DNA from: an uncultured Paracoccaceae bacterium
GTDB lineage: Bacteria; Pseudomonadota; Alphaproteobacteria; Rhodobacterales; Rhodobacteraceae
Reading direction: 5' to 3'
Length of the DNA stretch: 64,000 nt
Assembly (NCBI GenBank): GCA_937872465.1
Contig: CALMSR010000059.1
Coordinates: 41,276-105,275, forward strand
A model generated the notes under the pieces. That model worked only from the letters and a program-made list of their open reading frames with translations, was not told the origin of the DNA and searched no databases. A program made the position numbers and the translations under genes. Shown piece by piece: positions 1-8,651 of this stretch. Positions within the stretch are counted from its first letter, which is position 1. The number at the start of each line of letters is the position of its first letter.

Positions 1-98
1 CGCTCGCCGGCCAGCGCGCGGAGCATGGGTTTCTTCGGGCGCAGGGTCACGGGGGCGGCGATCCGGTTGCGGAGAGGGCCGGGCGACCTTACAGACAT
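1..98 (-). CDS. hemE: Uroporphyrinogen decarboxylase, N-terminal part only (HemE)
   Basis: An open frame runs leftward off the window edge from an ATG at 98-96, giving 32 codons. Its residues about 22-32 read KKPMLRALAGE, which resembles the conserved start of alphaproteobacterial uroporphyrinogen decarboxylases (pattern T..LLRALAGE). That enzyme makes coproporphyrinogen III from uroporphyrinogen III in the cytoplasm. It faces hemC head to head with about 30 bases between the starts, an arrangement I recall from Rhodobacteraceae. The true start may lie a little inside this frame, because the first 20 residues do not look conserved. The call rests on a short stretch plus context. Confidence 0.55.
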   Translation of the reverse strand, partial: MSVRSPGPLRNRIAAPVTLRPKKPMLRALAGE

Positions 99-129
99 AG
101 CCCGGAATGAAAAGGGATGCCCGGCGCCC

Positions 130-1071
130 GTGACACGCGAATTGCCCGACCCCGACCGGCCGCTCAGGATCGGCACCCGCGGCTCGCCGCTGGCGCTGGC
201 CCAGGCACGCGAGACGCGCGACCGGCTGATGGCGGCGCATGGCCTGCCCGAGGCGGCCTTCGCGATCGTGCCGATCAAGACCACCGGCGACCGGGTGCAG
301 GACCGCCCCCTCGGCGAGATCGGCGGCAAGGGCCTCTTCACCATGGAGATCGAGGCGGCGCTGCTCGAGGGGACGATCGACATCGCGGTGCATTCCATGA
401 AGGACATGCCGACCGCCCAGCCCGAGGGGCTCGCCCTCACCTGCTATCTGCCGCGCGAGGACGTGCGCGACGCCTTCGTCGCGCTCGGCGCGGCGGGGCT
501 CGAGGATCTGCCGGCGGGGGCGGTCGTGGGCACTTCGAGCCTGCGGCGGCGGGCGCAGCTGCGCCATCGGCGGCCGGATCTGGCGGTTGTCGAGTTCCGC
601 GGCAACGTGCAGACGCGCCTGCGCAAGCTCGAGGAGGGGGTGGCCCGGGCGACGTTCCTCGCCATGGCCGGGCTGCGGCGGCTGGGGCTCCACGCGGTGG
701 CGCGCGCGCCGATCCCGCCGGAGGCGATGCTGCCGGCGATCGCCCAGGGCGCGATCGGCGTCGAGCAGCGTTCGGGCGACGATGCTGTCTCCGCGCTGCT
801 CGCGGCCATCCACGACCCTCCCACCGCGCAGCGCCTGGCCGCGGAGCGGGCGTTCCTCGCCGCTCTGGACGGGTCCTGCCAGACGCCGATCGCGGGGCTG
901 GCGGAGCTCGATGGCGGGCGGATCCGGCTGCGCGGCGAGATCCTCCGGCCCGACGGCTCGGAATGCCTCACCGCCGAGGCCTCCGGCGCGGTGGAGGATG
1001 CCGCGCGGCTCGGTGCCGCGATGGGCGCGGAGCTGCGAGGCCGGGCGGCGCCGGATTTCTTCGCCGCCTGA
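130..1071 (+). CDS. hemC: Porphobilinogen deaminase (hydroxymethylbilane synthase)
   Basis: It polymerises four porphobilinogen molecules into hydroxymethylbilane for haem and bacteriochlorophyll synthesis in the cytoplasm. The 313-residue product has the family N-terminus (RIGTRGSPLALAQA), the IGGKGLFTMEIE segment, the GTSSLRRRAQ substrate-binding stretch with its arginines, and the LDGSCQTPIAG loop whose cysteine carries the dipyrromethane cofactor. I chose the GTG at 130. The frame is open further upstream to an ATG at 25, but that part would run into the divergent hemE and is not conserved. A purine-rich AAAAGGGA lies about 12 bases before the GTG. The length is normal for the family. Confidence 0.95.
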   Translation: MTRELPDPDRPLRIGTRGSPLALAQARETRDRLMAAHGLPEAAFAIVPIKTTGDRVQDRPLGEIGGKGLFTMEIEAALLEGTIDIAVHSMKDMPTAQPEGLALTCYLPREDVRDAFVALGAAGLEDLPAGAVVGTSSLRRRAQLRHRRPDLAVVEFRGNVQTRLRKLEEGVARATFLAMAGLRRLGLHAVARAPIPPEAMLPAIAQGAIGVEQRSGDDAVSALLAAIHDPPTAQRLAAERAFLAALDGSCQTPIAGLAELDGGRIRLRGEILRPDGSECLTAEASGAVEDAARLGAAMGAELRGRAAPDFFAA

Positions 1072-1075
1072 GCCC

Positions 1076-1240
1076 TCAGCCGGCGATCAGGCCATGCCGG
1101 AGCATCGGCAGGAGCCCGGCGGCCACCAGCCCGACGAGGATGCCGATCACGAAGCGCAACCCCGGCCGCCGCCAGAGCGGCGCGGCGAGGCCGAGCAGGC
1201 CGCAGATCAGCCCGTAATAGGCCAGCGTGATCGGGTCCAC
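1076..1240 (-). CDS. Small two-helix membrane protein, unknown function
   Basis: This is a 54-residue protein with two hydrophobic segments (about residues 6-20 and 30-45) separated by a short WRRPG basic turn, so probably a two-pass inner-membrane protein with both ends on the same side. The GTG at 1240 is preferred because GGGAGA sits 5 bases upstream, while the open frame further upstream is unconvincing. It is convergent with hemC, with only 4 bases between the stop codons. I recognise no family. Confidence 0.6.
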   Translation of the reverse strand: MDPITLAYYGLICGLLGLAAPLWRRPGLRFVIGILVGLVAAGLLPMLRHGLIAG

Positions 1241-1451
1241 GGCATCTCCCCTGCGGTTCGGCGGCCGGTTTCCTGCATAGCGGACGGGCTGGGTGCTGTC
1301 ATGCGCCGTCCGGGGGCAGCATCCGTCCTGGCCGCGCGCGGATTTGTCTGATGCGAAATCCGCGAGGGGAGGGCGGCGGCCCCAGGGGCCCGGTCCGGGG
1401 CAATCACTCGGCGACCGTATCACATGGAGTGTTGCCGCTGGGGGGCGCGCG

Positions 1452-2696
1452 GTGCAGAAACCCTTCATGGGAGACGTCACCATCACCTGCCCGGCCTGCG
1501 CGACCGAGATCCGGCTGACGGAATCGCTCGCCGCGCCCCTCCTGGCCGCGACGAGGCGGGACTACGAGGCGAAGCTCGCGGCGGAGCGGGCGGCCATCGC
1601 CGCGCGCGAGGAAGCGGTCCGGGCGAGCGAGGCGGGGCTGGCGCGGGAGGTCGAGGCGCGGGTCGCGGCGCTCGGCGCCGATCTGGCCGAGGCGGCGAAG
1701 CGCAGCGCGGCGGAATCCGCCGCGGCCGAGCTCGAGGGCCTCCGGGCGGTTCTCGCCGAGCGGGACGAGAAGCTGCGCGCGGCCCAGGCGGCGCAGGCGG
1801 AGATGCTGCGCAAGGCCCGGGCGCTGGAGGACCAGCAGCGCGAGCTGGAGCTGACGGTGGAGACGCGGGTCACCGAGGCGCTGGCCGGCGTGCGCGACAA
1901 GGCGCGGGCCGAGGGCGAGGCGGCCTTTCGCCTCAAGGTCGCCGAGAAGGAGGAGCAGATCGCCGGGATGCAGCGCCAGATCGAGGCGCTGAAGCAGAAG
2001 GCCGAGCAGGGCTCGCAGCAATTGCAGGGCGAGGTGCTGGAGCTGGAGCTCGAGAGCCTGCTGCGGAGCCGCTTCCCGCATGATGCCGTCGAGCCGGTGC
2101 CCAAGGGGGAGAGCGGTGCGGACGTGGTGCAGCGCGTGGTCTCGCCGGGCGGGCAGGGCTGCGGTGCGATCCTCTGGGAGAGCAAGCGCACCAAGGGCTG
2201 GAACGACGGCTGGCTCGCCAAGCTGCGCAACGACCAGCGCGGCTGCGGGGCGGAGGTGGCGATCCTGGTCAGCCAGGCGCTGCCGAAGGGGGTCGAGCGC
2301 TTCGGCCCGGTGGACGGGATCTGGGTCTCGGACTGGGCCTCGGCCTTTCCGCTGGCGGTGGCGCTGCGGCAGTCCTTGATCGAGCTCGCGGCGGCGCGGG
2401 CGATGCGCGAGGGCGAGGGCACGAAGATGGAGCTGGTCTACGATTATCTGACCGGGCCGCGCTTCCGGCACCGCGTCGAGGCGATCGTCGAGCGGTTCCG
2501 CGACATGTCCGAGGACCTGGCCCGCGAGCGCAAGGCGATGACCCGCCTCTGGGCCAAGCGCGAGATGCAGATCCAGGGGGTCGTCGAGGCGACCATGGGC
2601 ATGTACGGCGACCTGCAGGGCATCGCCGGCAAGGCGCTGGGCGAGATCGAGGGATTCGACCTGCCGATGCTCGACGGGCCCGACGGCGAAGCCTAG
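1452..2696 (+). CDS. DUF2130 coiled-coil protein
   Basis: The roughly 414-residue product begins with a zinc-ribbon-like pair (ITCPACATEI), then a long charged alanine/glutamate/arginine coiled coil (about residues 30-210). A C-terminal globular domain follows with EVLELELE, GCGAILWESKRTKGW and a histidine/arginine-rich end, as in DUF2130 proteins. That domain resembles restriction-endonuclease-like folds (E.K motif in LWESKRTK), but the cellular role is not established. I start at GTG 1452 because a GGGGG run lies about 7 bases upstream; ATG 1467, five codons in, is equally possible and starts right at the conserved region. It stands alone between small gaps. Confidence 0.8.
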   Translation: MQKPFMGDVTITCPACATEIRLTESLAAPLLAATRRDYEAKLAAERAAIAAREEAVRASEAGLAREVEARVAALGADLAEAAKRSAAESAAAELEGLRAVLAERDEKLRAAQAAQAEMLRKARALEDQQRELELTVETRVTEALAGVRDKARAEGEAAFRLKVAEKEEQIAGMQRQIEALKQKAEQGSQQLQGEVLELELESLLRSRFPHDAVEPVPKGESGADVVQRVVSPGGQGCGAILWESKRTKGWNDGWLAKLRNDQRGCGAEVAILVSQALPKGVERFGPVDGIWVSDWASAFPLAVALRQSLIELAAARAMREGEGTKMELVYDYLTGPRFRHRVEAIVERFRDMSEDLARERKAMTRLWAKREMQIQGVVEATMGMYGDLQGIAGKALGEIEGFDLPMLDGPDGEA

Positions 2697-2717
2697 ACGA
2701 TGGCCCGCGCGGCGTGT

Positions 2718-2731
2718 TTGATCAAAATCAA
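2718..2731. promoter_or_regulatory. Perfect FNR/FnrL box upstream of hemA
   Basis: The sequence TTGATCAAAATCAA matches the consensus TTGAT-N4-ATCAA at all ten defined positions. It lies about 200 bases before the hemA start, in the only sizeable gap around it. In Rhodobacter species hemA is controlled by the oxygen-sensing regulator FnrL, so oxygen control of 5-aminolevulinate synthesis is likely here. Confidence 0.85.
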
Positions 2732-2932
2732 GGGATGCCGGCGCGGGAATCGCTAGGCTGAACGGGCAGGCCGATGGGATTCGCGCGATGCGGCGAGTCG
2801 GGGTTGCCACGGGCGGCGCGACGGTGTTGACTCTCGCGTCCGGGTAGGGGATCGGGCCAGCGCGGGTGCAGGGTCGGGAACGGATCACGCATCGTCACGG
2901 CCGCGACGGGGAATAGGGCGAAGGAACGATCG

Positions 2933-4150
2933 ATGGATTTTGACGGGCTCTTTCGCCGGCAGCTTGATTCGCTCAGAAAGGAAGGCAATTACCGGGTCTT
3001 CGCGGAACTCGAGCGCTGCAGCGGCGCCTTTCCCAGAGCGAAGCGGTATCGCGGGCCCGACGATCCGACCGAGGTGACGGTCTGGTGTTCGAACGATTAT
3101 CTCGGCATGGGCCAGAGCCCGGTGGTTCTCTCCGCCATGCACGAGGCGCTCGACCGCTGCGGCGCCGGGGCCGGCGGCACGCGCAACATCTCCGGCACCA
3201 ATCACGAGCACGTGTTGCTGGAGCGCGAGCTCGCCGATCTGCACGGCAAGGAGGCGGCGCTCATCTTCACCTCCGGCTATGTCTCGAACTGGGCTTCGCT
3301 CGGCACGCTCGGCGCGCGGATCGAGGATTGCGTGATCCTGTCGGACGCCTTCAACCACGCCAGCATGATCGAGGGCATCCGCCACGCCCGCTGCGAGAAG
3401 CGCATCTGGCGGCACAACGACCCGGCCGATCTCGACCGCCATCTCGCGGCGCTCGATCCGGCACGGCCGAAGATCGTCGCCTTCGAGAGCGTCTATTCCA
3501 TGGACGGCGACATCGCGCCCATCGAGGAGATCGTCGAGGTCGCGGAGAGGCACGGCGCGATGACCTATCTCGACGAGGTGCACGCGGTCGGCCTCTACGG
3601 GCCGCGCGGCGGCGGCGTCGCCGAGGAGCGCGGGCTGATGGACCGCATCACGCTGATCGAGGGCACGCTCGGCAAGGCCTTCGGGGTGATGGGCGGCTAT
3701 ATCACCGGCTCGGCGGCGCTGGTCGACTTCGTGCGCTCCTTCTCCAGCGGCTTCATCTTCACCACGGCGCTGCCGCCGGCGGTGGCGGCCGGGGCGCGGG
3801 CGAGCATCCGCCATCTCAAGGCCAGCGATGCCGAGCGCCTGCGCCAGCGCGCCACCGTGCGCAAGCTGCGGGCGCGGCTCGATGCGATGGGCATCCCGCA
3901 TCTGCCCAACCCGAGCCATATCGTGCCGGTGATGGTCAAGGATCCGGTCAAGTGCAAGATGCTCTCGGACATCCTGCTCGACCAGTACGGAATCTACGTG
4001 CAGCCGATCAATTATCCCACCGTGCCCAAGGGCACGGAGCGGCTGCGCCTGACGCCCTCGCCGCTGCACAGCGAGGCCGATCTCGATCACCTGACCCGCG
4101 CGCTCGGCGCGCTCTGGAGCCAGTGCGCCCTGGCGCGCGCCGTCGCCTGA
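2933..4150 (+). CDS. hemA: 5-aminolevulinate synthase
   Basis: This PLP enzyme condenses glycine with succinyl-CoA to 5-aminolevulinate, the committed step of the C4 (Shemin) tetrapyrrole route in alphaproteobacteria. The 405-residue protein starts [12 protein letters not shown], has the substrate-loop region [10 protein letters not shown], the glycine-rich [13 protein letters not shown] segment, the [10 protein letters not shown] aspartate that contacts the PLP ring, and the EGTLGKAFG lysine that forms the Schiff base. The C-terminus has the typical [16 protein letters not shown] stretch. A GAAGGAA motif precedes the ATG. The FNR box about 200 bases upstream suggests induction when oxygen is low. 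No other PLP acyltransferase (kbl, bioF) fits as well. Confidence 0.96.
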   Translation: MDFDGLFRRQLDSLRKEGNYRVFAELERCSGAFPRAKRYRGPDDPTEVTVWCSNDYLGMGQSPVVLSAMHEALDRCGAGAGGTRNISGTNHEHVLLERELADLHGKEAALIFTSGYVSNWASLGTLGARIEDCVILSDAFNHASMIEGIRHARCEKRIWRHNDPADLDRHLAALDPARPKIVAFESVYSMDGDIAPIEEIVEVAERHGAMTYLDEVHAVGLYGPRGGGVAEERGLMDRITLIEGTLGKAFGVMGGYITGSAALVDFVRSFSSGFIFTTALPPAVAAGARASIRHLKASDAERLRQRATVRKLRARLDAMGIPHLPNPSHIVPVMVKDPVKCKMLSDILLDQYGIYVQPINYPTVPKGTERLRLTPSPLHSEADLDHLTRALGALWSQCALARAVA

Positions 4151-4167
4151 CCAGAGGAGCGGGACGC

Positions 4168-4188
4168 CCGGCCTCCTGACAAGGCCGG
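4168..4188. terminator. Short stem-loop between convergent hemA and SulP genes
   Basis: CCGGCC and GGCCGG arms with a 9-base loop lie in the 38-base gap between the two stop codons. There is no clear T-run, so it is a weak two-way terminator candidate. Confidence 0.3.
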
Positions 4189-5919
4189 TCACTCCGTCCG
4201 CTGCGCGTCTTCCGTCGAGTCCGCGGGCGCTGTTCCGGTGATCTCCGTCCGGCCGCTGCGCTCCAGCGCCGCCTCGACGCTCGAGGCGAAGCGCGCCAGC
4301 GGCGGGCGCACGCCGTGGGAGAGCAACTCGCGGCGCAGGGCCGGGCTGGTGCCGGTCACCCAGATCGCGATGCCGCGCCGGCGGGCCTTGCGCGCGAGCC
4401 CGGCGATCATGTTGGCGGCGGAGCTGTCGACCAGCGTCACCGCGGAGAAGTCGAGCACCAGCATGCGGTAGCCGTCGGAGATACGCTCCATCGCCGCGGC
4501 GACGGCGGAGACGGCGCCGAAGAAGATCGCGCCGCGGATGCGATAGATCAGCACCTCCGGATCCGAGGCCTCCGCCGGGACATAGGGGATCCGCGCCCCG
4601 CGGGCGGATTCCGCCGCCACGTCGACGGCGGTGGACATGCGGTGGATGAAGAGCATCGCCCCGAGCCCGAAGCCGACGACGATCGCCTCGGTCAGGTCGC
4701 GGAAGATGGTCAGGCCCAGCGTGACGAGCAGCACCGCCGCGTCGCCGCGCGAGGCCCTGAGCAGCGCCGCGAAGGCCGGCTTCTCGACCATGTCCCAGGC
4801 CACCAGCGTCAGCACCGCCGCCAGCGCGGCGAGCGGCACGTATCCCGCGAGCGGGGCCGCCACCAGCAGGAAGAGCAGCAGGAAGAGGGCATGGAGCATG
4901 CCCGAGACCGGGCCGTGCGCGCCGGCGCGCACATTGGTCGCGGTGCGCGCGATGGTGCCGGTGACGCAGAAGCCGCCGAAGAGCGCCGCGCCCATGTTGG
5001 CGATGCCCTGGCCGACCAGCTCGGTATTGGGCCGGTGCCGCCGTCCGGTCATGCCGTCGGCCACCACCGCCGAGAGCAGCGATTCGATCGCGCCGAGCAG
5101 GGTGAAGGCCACGGCGTTCGGCAGGACCGCGGCGATGGCGGCGAGCGAGAAATCCGGCAGGGCCGGCGCGGGCAATCCGCCTTCGAGCCCGCCGAAGGTG
5201 CTGCCGATCGTGGCGACCGGCAGGCCGAGCAGGGCGGCGAGGGCCGAGGCGGTCGCCACCACCACGAGCATGCGCGGCCAGTGCGGCCGGTAGCGCTTGA
5301 GCAGCACCAGCCCCGCGAGGCAGAGCGCCGACATGGCGGCGGTGGGCAGGCTGAGGCTCGGCAGCGCCTGCCAGAGCGCCGGCAGCTTCTCGAGCAGCGG
5401 GCCGGGTTCGGGCCCGGGGAGGCTGAGCCCGAGCAGCGGCTTGAGCTGGCTCGCGAAGATGATCGCGCCGATGCCGGCGGTGAAGCCGACGGTGACCGGG
5501 AAGGGGATGAACTTGACATAGGTGCCGAGCCGGAGCGCCCCGAGCGCCACCAGCATGATGCCCGAGAGGAAGGTGGCGAGCACGAGGCCGGCCACGCCGT
5601 GGCTCGCGACGGTCTCGGCCACCAGCACGATGAAGGCGCCGGCCGGCCCGCCGATCTGGAAGCGGCTGCCGCCGAGCGCCGAGACGAGGAAGCCGCCGAC
5701 GATGGCGGTGGTCAGGCCCATGGCCGGGGTGACGCCCGAGGCGATGGCGATCGCCATCGAGAGCGGCAGCGCGACGATGGCGACGGTGAGTCCCGCCAGC
5801 GCATCGGCGCGCAGCTGCGCCGGTCCGTAGCCCTCGCGCAGGGTGGTGACGAGCTTGGGCACGAATTCCGGGGTCGGGGCGGGCAGGTCGGCGGCGTTGT
5901 GGGTCAGTATCGGGGCCAT
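4189..5919 (-). CDS. SulP-family anion transporter with C-terminal STAS domain
   Basis: It is an inner-membrane transporter of the SulP/SLC26 family, which moves sulfate, bicarbonate or other anions. The 576 residues include the N-terminal signature region (LTVAIVALPLSMAIAIASG), about a dozen hydrophobic segments to roughly residue 430, and the GIANMGAALFGGFCVTGTIARTA segment typical of the core. A cytoplasmic STAS domain follows at about 450-560 with LVLDFSAVTLVDSSA. The ATG at 5919 is chosen because the conserved part begins just after it; the frame continues upstream into low-confidence sequence. Substrate cannot be told from sequence, and no carbonic anhydrase or sulfate assimilation gene is next to it. 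Confidence 0.9.
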   Translation of the reverse strand: MAPILTHNAADLPAPTPEFVPKLVTTLREGYGPAQLRADALAGLTVAIVALPLSMAIAIASGVTPAMGLTTAIVGGFLVSALGGSRFQIGGPAGAFIVLVAETVASHGVAGLVLATFLSGIMLVALGALRLGTYVKFIPFPVTVGFTAGIGAIIFASQLKPLLGLSLPGPEPGPLLEKLPALWQALPSLSLPTAAMSALCLAGLVLLKRYRPHWPRMLVVVATASALAALLGLPVATIGSTFGGLEGGLPAPALPDFSLAAIAAVLPNAVAFTLLGAIESLLSAVVADGMTGRRHRPNTELVGQGIANMGAALFGGFCVTGTIARTATNVRAGAHGPVSGMLHALFLLLFLLVAAPLAGYVPLAALAAVLTLVAWDMVEKPAFAALLRASRGDAAVLLVTLGLTIFRDLTEAIVVGFGLGAMLFIHRMSTAVDVAAESARGARIPYVPAEASDPEVLIYRIRGAIFFGAVSAVAAAMERISDGYRMLVLDFSAVTLVDSSAANMIAGLARKARRRGIAIWVTGTSPALRRELLSHGVRPPLARFASSVEAALERSGRTEITGTAPADSTEDAQRTE

Positions 5920-6055
5920 GGGCAGGGAAATGCCCCTACCTAAGCCCGATCGTGGCGCGCGGGCAAGGTTTGCCGCGCGCGGGGCGATGGCGCCCGAATG
6001 TTGCCCGCGGCCGGCTCCGGGGATAGGCTCGCGGAACGCATTGCGGGAGACGCCG

Positions 6056-7024
6056 ATGCTGCGAAGGATCGTCCTGGCCGTGACCCTCGCCCTGGTGGCG
6101 CTGCCGCCGGGTGCCGGCGCGGTCGACGCGCGGCTGGCCCGCATGGCGACCGGCAGCCTCGCGGGCGCCTATTTCCCGGTCGGGGTGGCGCTCTGCCGGC
6201 TGGTCAACGAGACCCGCCGCACCCATGGCATCCGCTGCTCGGCGCAGCCCTCGGAGGGATCGGTCGCCAATATCGAGGCGCTGCGCGCCGGCGAGGTGGA
6301 TTTCGCGATCGTGCAGTCGGACGTGCAGAGCGACGCGCTGCGTGGCGCCGGCGCCTTTTCCGGCGAGCCGGCCTTCGCGGCGCTTCGGGCGGTGATGGCG
6401 CTGCATCCCGAACCGCTCACTTTGGTGGCGCGGAAGGACGCCGGCATCGCGGGGATCGCGGATCTTTCCGGCAAGCGCATCGGCTACGGGCTTCCCGGAT
6501 CCGGTGCCCGCGGGGTCTGGGACAGGCTCGCCGGGCAGATGGGATGGGACCAGCAGAGCTTCGCGGCGACGCTCGAGCTCGACCCGGACCGGCAGCCCGA
6601 GGCGCTCTGCGGCGGGAGCGTCGACGCCTTCGTCTTCACCGTGGGCCATCCGGCCCCGACCATCCACGAGGCGACCGCCGGCTGCGATGCGCTGCTGGTT
6701 CCGGTCACCGGACCGCGGATCTCGGCGCTGGTGGCGGCCAATCCGTTCTATTTCGAGACCGAGATCCCCGGCGGCCTCTATCGCGGCAATCCCGCCGCCG
6801 TGCCGACCTTCGGCGTCGGGGCGACGCTGGTGACGCGGGCGGACGTGGCGGAGGACGTGGTCGCAACGCTGGTCGAATCGGTCTTCGGCAATATCGGGAC
6901 CCTGCGCGGGCTCGATCCGGTCCTCGCCGGGCTCGAGCCCGAGGCGATGGCGGCGACCGGCCTGACCGCGCCGCTGCATCCGGCCGCCGAGGCCCATTAT
7001 CGCGCCAAGGGCTGGATCGAATAG
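6056..7024 (+). CDS. TAXI-family TRAP solute-binding protein, orphan
   Basis: The 322-residue protein has an N-terminal signal peptide (hydrophobic residues 5-22, cleavage near GAGAVDA). The body has TAXI features: MATGSLAGAYFPVGVALCRLV, EGSVANIEALRAGEVDFAIVQSDV, GKRIGYGLPGSGARGVWD and a GNIGTLRGLDP region. Such proteins bind small organic acids or amino acids in the periplasm and hand them to a TRAP permease, usually a fused DctQM protein. No TRAP permease lies beside it here, so its partner must be elsewhere or it may act as a sensor. It starts at ATG 6056 after GGGAGA, divergent from the SulP gene. Confidence 0.85.
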   Translation: MLRRIVLAVTLALVALPPGAGAVDARLARMATGSLAGAYFPVGVALCRLVNETRRTHGIRCSAQPSEGSVANIEALRAGEVDFAIVQSDVQSDALRGAGAFSGEPAFAALRAVMALHPEPLTLVARKDAGIAGIADLSGKRIGYGLPGSGARGVWDRLAGQMGWDQQSFAATLELDPDRQPEALCGGSVDAFVFTVGHPAPTIHEATAGCDALLVPVTGPRISALVAANPFYFETEIPGGLYRGNPAAVPTFGVGATLVTRADVAEDVVATLVESVFGNIGTLRGLDPVLAGLEPEAMAATGLTAPLHPAAEAHYRAKGWIE

Positions 7025-7202
7025 CGCCGCGGGCAACCCCGGGGCGCGGAGTTACGGCTTGATGCGCGCGGCGATGCGGCGATGATGGCCGCGCGAAGGA
7101 CAGGGAATCGGGGATGCCCGGGCCGGCAGGGCCCGGCAGCCAGGAGCCGGCGCAGCAGACGCCCAAGCCCGGCCGAATTCCCGCAGGGAGGAGGATCTGG
7201 CG

Positions 7203-8651
7203 ATGTACCTGGGGATCGACATCGGCACGTCGTCGGTCAAGACCGTGCTCTTCGGCCGCGACCAGAAGCTGATCGGGCAGGCCAGCCGGCCGCTCGAGGT
7301 CACCCGCCCGCAGCCCGGATGGTCGGAACAGGATCCGGAAGCCTGGTGGGTGGCGGTCGAGGCGACCATCGACGCGCTGGCGGCCGAGCACGGGCTGGCC
7401 GGGCTGCGCGGCATCGGGCTTTCGGGGCAGATGCACGGGGCGGTCTGCCTCGACCATGACGACCGGGTGATGCGCCCGGCGATCCTCTGGAACGACGGCC
7501 GCGCCAGCGCGGAATGCGCCGAGATCGAGGCGGCCTTCCCCGACAGTCGCCGGGTCGCGGGCAATATCGCCATGCCGGGCTTCACCGCGCCGAAGCTCCA
7601 GTGGATCCGGCACCACGAGCCGCATGTCTTCGAGCATATCTGCACCGTGCTCCTGCCCAAGGATTACGTACGCTTCCGGCTGACGGGCCTGCATGTCTCG
7701 GAGATGTCGGACGCCTCCGGCACGCTCTGGCTCGACGTGGCGCGCCGCGACTGGTCGGACGACCTGCTGGCCGCCACCGGGCTCACGCGCTCGCAGATGC
7801 CAAGGCTGGTCGAGGGCAGCGCCGCCTCGGGCGAGCTGCGGGCGGAGCTCTGCCAGCGCTGGGGCGTCGGCGGCAAGGTGGTCGTCGCCGGCGGGGCGGG
7901 CGACAATGCCGCGGCGGCCTGCGGGGTGGGGGTGGTCACGCCGGGCTCGGCCTTCGTCTCGATCGGCACCTCGGGTGTGCTCTTCGTCTCCAATGCCGCC
8001 TTCTCGCCCAATACCGACGGCGCGGTGCATGCCTTCTGCCATGCGATCCCGGAGACCTGGCACCAGATGGGGGTGATCCTCTCGGCCTCCGACAGCCTGG
8101 AATGGCTGTCGCGGATCGCGGGGCGGCCGGCGGCGGAGCTCGCGGGGATGGTCCGCGCGGTCGCCGCGCCCTCGAAGGTGACCTTCCTGCCCTATCTCTC
8201 CGGCGAGCGCACGCCGCACAACGACGCGACCGCACGCGGTGCCTTCGTGGGCCTGAGCCAGTCCGACGGGCTCGCCGATCTGGTCCAGGCGGTGATGGAA
8301 GGGGTGGCCTATGCCTTCGCCGATTGCCAGATGGCGCTTGCCGGGGCCGGCACGGATTTCGAGAGCGCGCTGGCGGTGGGCGGCGGCGCGCGGTCGGAGA
8401 CCTGGCTCGGGATCGTCGCGAGCGTTCTCGACCGGCCGCTGGCGCTCGCCGCCGACAGCGACGTGGGCGCGGCACTCGGGGCGGCACGGCTGGCAATCTG
8501 TGCCGCGGAGGGAGCGGAGCCGGCCGAGATCTGCGCCGCACCCGCCACGATCCGGGTCATCGAGCCCGACCCGGCCCTGGTCGCGCGCTATCGCGAGGGC
8601 CATGCGCGCTATCGGGCGCTCTATCCTGCACTCAGGGAGGGCCGGGCATGA
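7203..8651 (+). CDS. xylB: Xylulokinase
   Basis: It phosphorylates D-xylulose to D-xylulose 5-phosphate with ATP (FGGY carbohydrate kinase family, cytoplasm). The 482 residues show the N-terminal phosphate-binding loop [13 protein letters not shown], the LSGQMHGAV motif with the substrate-binding residues of xylulokinases, ILWNDGRA, the [12 protein letters not shown] segment containing the catalytic aspartate, and the C-terminal ATP-site signature [19 protein letters not shown] strong GGAGGAGG sequence precedes the ATG. The stop overlaps the xylA start (ATGA), so the two are translated together. No xylose transporter or regulator is adjacent. Confidence 0.95.
   Translation: MYLGIDIGTSSVKTVLFGRDQKLIGQASRPLEVTRPQPGWSEQDPEAWWVAVEATIDALAAEHGLAGLRGIGLSGQMHGAVCLDHDDRVMRPAILWNDGRASAECAEIEAAFPDSRRVAGNIAMPGFTAPKLQWIRHHEPHVFEHICTVLLPKDYVRFRLTGLHVSEMSDASGTLWLDVARRDWSDDLLAATGLTRSQMPRLVEGSAASGELRAELCQRWGVGGKVVVAGGAGDNAAAACGVGVVTPGSAFVSIGTSGVLFVSNAAFSPNTDGAVHAFCHAIPETWHQMGVILSASDSLEWLSRIAGRPAAELAGMVRAVAAPSKVTFLPYLSGERTPHNDATARGAFVGLSQSDGLADLVQAVMEGVAYAFADCQMALAGAGTDFESALAVGGGARSETWLGIVASVLDRPLALAADSDVGAALGAARLAICAAEGAEPAEICAAPATIRVIEPDPALVARYREGHARYRALYPALREGRA

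Noticed and set aside
2885..4192. Long open frame antisense to hemA (435 codons)
   Set aside because: It lies wholly across a clear hemA gene, has no family motifs, and its His/Arg/Gly-rich composition is that of an antisense frame in high-GC DNA.
4315..5943. Open frame antisense to the SulP gene (542 codons)
   Set aside because: The opposite strand has a full SulP plus STAS protein, and this frame is dominated by Arg, Glu, Gly and His with no known domain.
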